From the NCBI GenBank assembly GCA_001603115.1, contig LVBG01000023.1:1-64000 (forward strand): DNA of 64,000 nucleotides, in the 5' to 3' direction. Each line of letters starts with the position of its first letter. Positions within the stretch are counted from its first letter, which is position 1. Positions 63,605-64,000 of the stretch are shown here, piece by piece. A program made the position numbers and the translations under genes. The notes under the pieces were generated by a model, which made no database searches, was not told where the DNA came from, and was given only the letters and a program-made list of their open reading frames with translations. This DNA comes from Spirochaetales bacterium Spiro_05. Its GTDB lineage: Bacteria; Spirochaetota; Spirochaetia; Sphaerochaetales; Sphaerochaetaceae.

Positions 63605-63633
63605 AATATACCCATTGGTGTGGTGAATGTCAA
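63605..63633 (-). promoter_or_regulatory. Promoter of tRNA-Pro
   Basis: Minus strand: TTGACA (63628-63633), 17-base spacer, TATATT (63605-63610). Near-consensus. Confidence 0.85.
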
Positions 63634-63676
63634 TACGAGGTAGAAATAGTGGAAGACCCTTTTGCACCGCTATTCA

Positions 63677-63705
63677 TTGACAGTGCCCAAGTGAAATGGT
63701 ATTTT
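63677..63705 (+). promoter_or_regulatory. Promoter of the gene at 63758
   Basis: TTGACA (63677-63682), 17-base spacer, TATTTT (63700-63705). A TCCGC/GCGGA hairpin follows in the leader. Confidence 0.75.
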
Positions 63706-63757
63706 TCATAAGACTGTCCGCTCACGCGGAAAATGCACTGGAGAAAAGAGGTTTATC

Positions 63758-64000
63758 ATGTCTGCAAACGACAACACGAATGGAAAGAAACCCGAAGAGG
63801 AGTCCAAAGCTCTCCCCTTCGAGAAAGCAAAAAAGAGCACAGCTGTGGTGGAGGGCAAGAAAGAAGCCGCCCTCAAGCCCAAGCGCAAGATAACAATCGG
63901 CTGGGTTCTGGGAATGATCATCCTGATCCTCATCGCCATCTCCTTCGTGTTGGCCCCTGCCATTGAGGCATTCGTGGGCAAGCGCAGCAGTGACGGCATC
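63758..64000 (+). CDS. Membrane-anchored protein, N-terminal part (possibly SurA/PpiD-like)
   Basis: 81 codons, cut by the window end. AGAGG precedes the ATG. A charged cytosolic segment of about 45 residues rich in Lys and Glu leads into one membrane helix (about 48-67), then L-A-P-A-I-E-A-F-V-G-K. This is the opening of many spirochaete SurA_N/PpiD-type peptidyl-prolyl isomerases, but the catalytic domain is outside the window, so the call is a guess from layout. Confidence 0.5.
   Translation, partial: MSANDNTNGKKPEEESKALPFEKAKKSTAVVEGKKEAALKPKRKITIGWVLGMIILILIAISFVLAPAIEAFVGKRSSDGI

Overview
The window looks like a chromosomal stretch of a free-living spirochaete of the Sphaerochaeta type. 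This is inferred from gene content: a PnrA/TmpC-type purine nucleoside ABC system, many sugar ABC transporters lacking their own ATPase, a YesM/YesN-type two-component pair, AdhE-based fermentation, and spirochaete-like signal peptides that end in A-G-T-K. No 16S gene is present to confirm it. There are no insertion sequences, prophage genes or CRISPR arrays. Two single tRNA genes (Val-GAC and Pro-CGG) lie near the two ends.

Layout: 1-2751 is a copper efflux locus (CsoR end, CopZ, CopA). 2900-4741 holds two small unknown lipoproteins and two SHOCT-tail membrane proteins. 4915-6313 is an RNHCP zinc protein and RsgA. 6732-12497 is an amino-sugar-like uptake and catabolism operon (binding protein, two permeases, ROK kinase with an internal amber stop, SIS isomerase, RpiR regulator). 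12509-14033 has a DUF1801 protein and an abundant-type outer-membrane barrel protein. 14306-17779 has a YfcE phosphodiesterase and a three-gene two-component operon with two tandem response regulators, one lacking the phospho-aspartate. 17994-19473 is a NusG-II protein and a Gx/ECF-like membrane protein. 19671-25947 has AdhE, a Cof-type HAD phosphatase, an MFS carrier, a ferredoxin/rubredoxin pair and a small XRE regulator.

25878-37313 is one long minus-strand branched-chain amino acid operon: a Leu/Ile/Val-rich leader peptide, then ilvN-ilvC-leuA-cimA-leuC-leuD-leuB-ilvD-ilvB. With both LeuA and CimA present, LeuBCD probably serve leucine and the citramalate route to 2-ketobutyrate. The operon covers everything except the final transaminase.

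37406-44011 is a YesMN-type sensor/regulator pair next to a second sugar ABC cluster and a HAD phosphatase. 44176-47016 is a ferrous iron locus (DtxR-type regulator, FeoA, FeoB, small Cys-rich partner). 47126-49437 is a polar amino-acid ABC importer. 49434-51930 is an N-acyl-amino-acid amidohydrolase with a degenerate Fic-like HTH protein. 52092-54170 is a flavin dehydrogenase and an esterase. 54267-62541 is purine salvage: NCS2 permease, nucleoside hydrolase, and the pnr ABC importer with purine nucleoside phosphorylase and a nitroreductase. The window ends with a HAD phosphatase, tRNA-Pro and the start of a membrane-anchored protein.

The most striking pattern is in the regulatory sequence. 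At least eight genes have a -10 box ending 6-7 bases before the ATG and no Shine-Dalgarno sequence, so they should be transcribed as leaderless mRNAs. Other points of note are the branched-chain leader with a pyrimidine tract able to pair with the ilvN ribosome binding site, the amber-interrupted ROK kinase, the Asp-to-Glu response regulator and the degenerate Fic protein.
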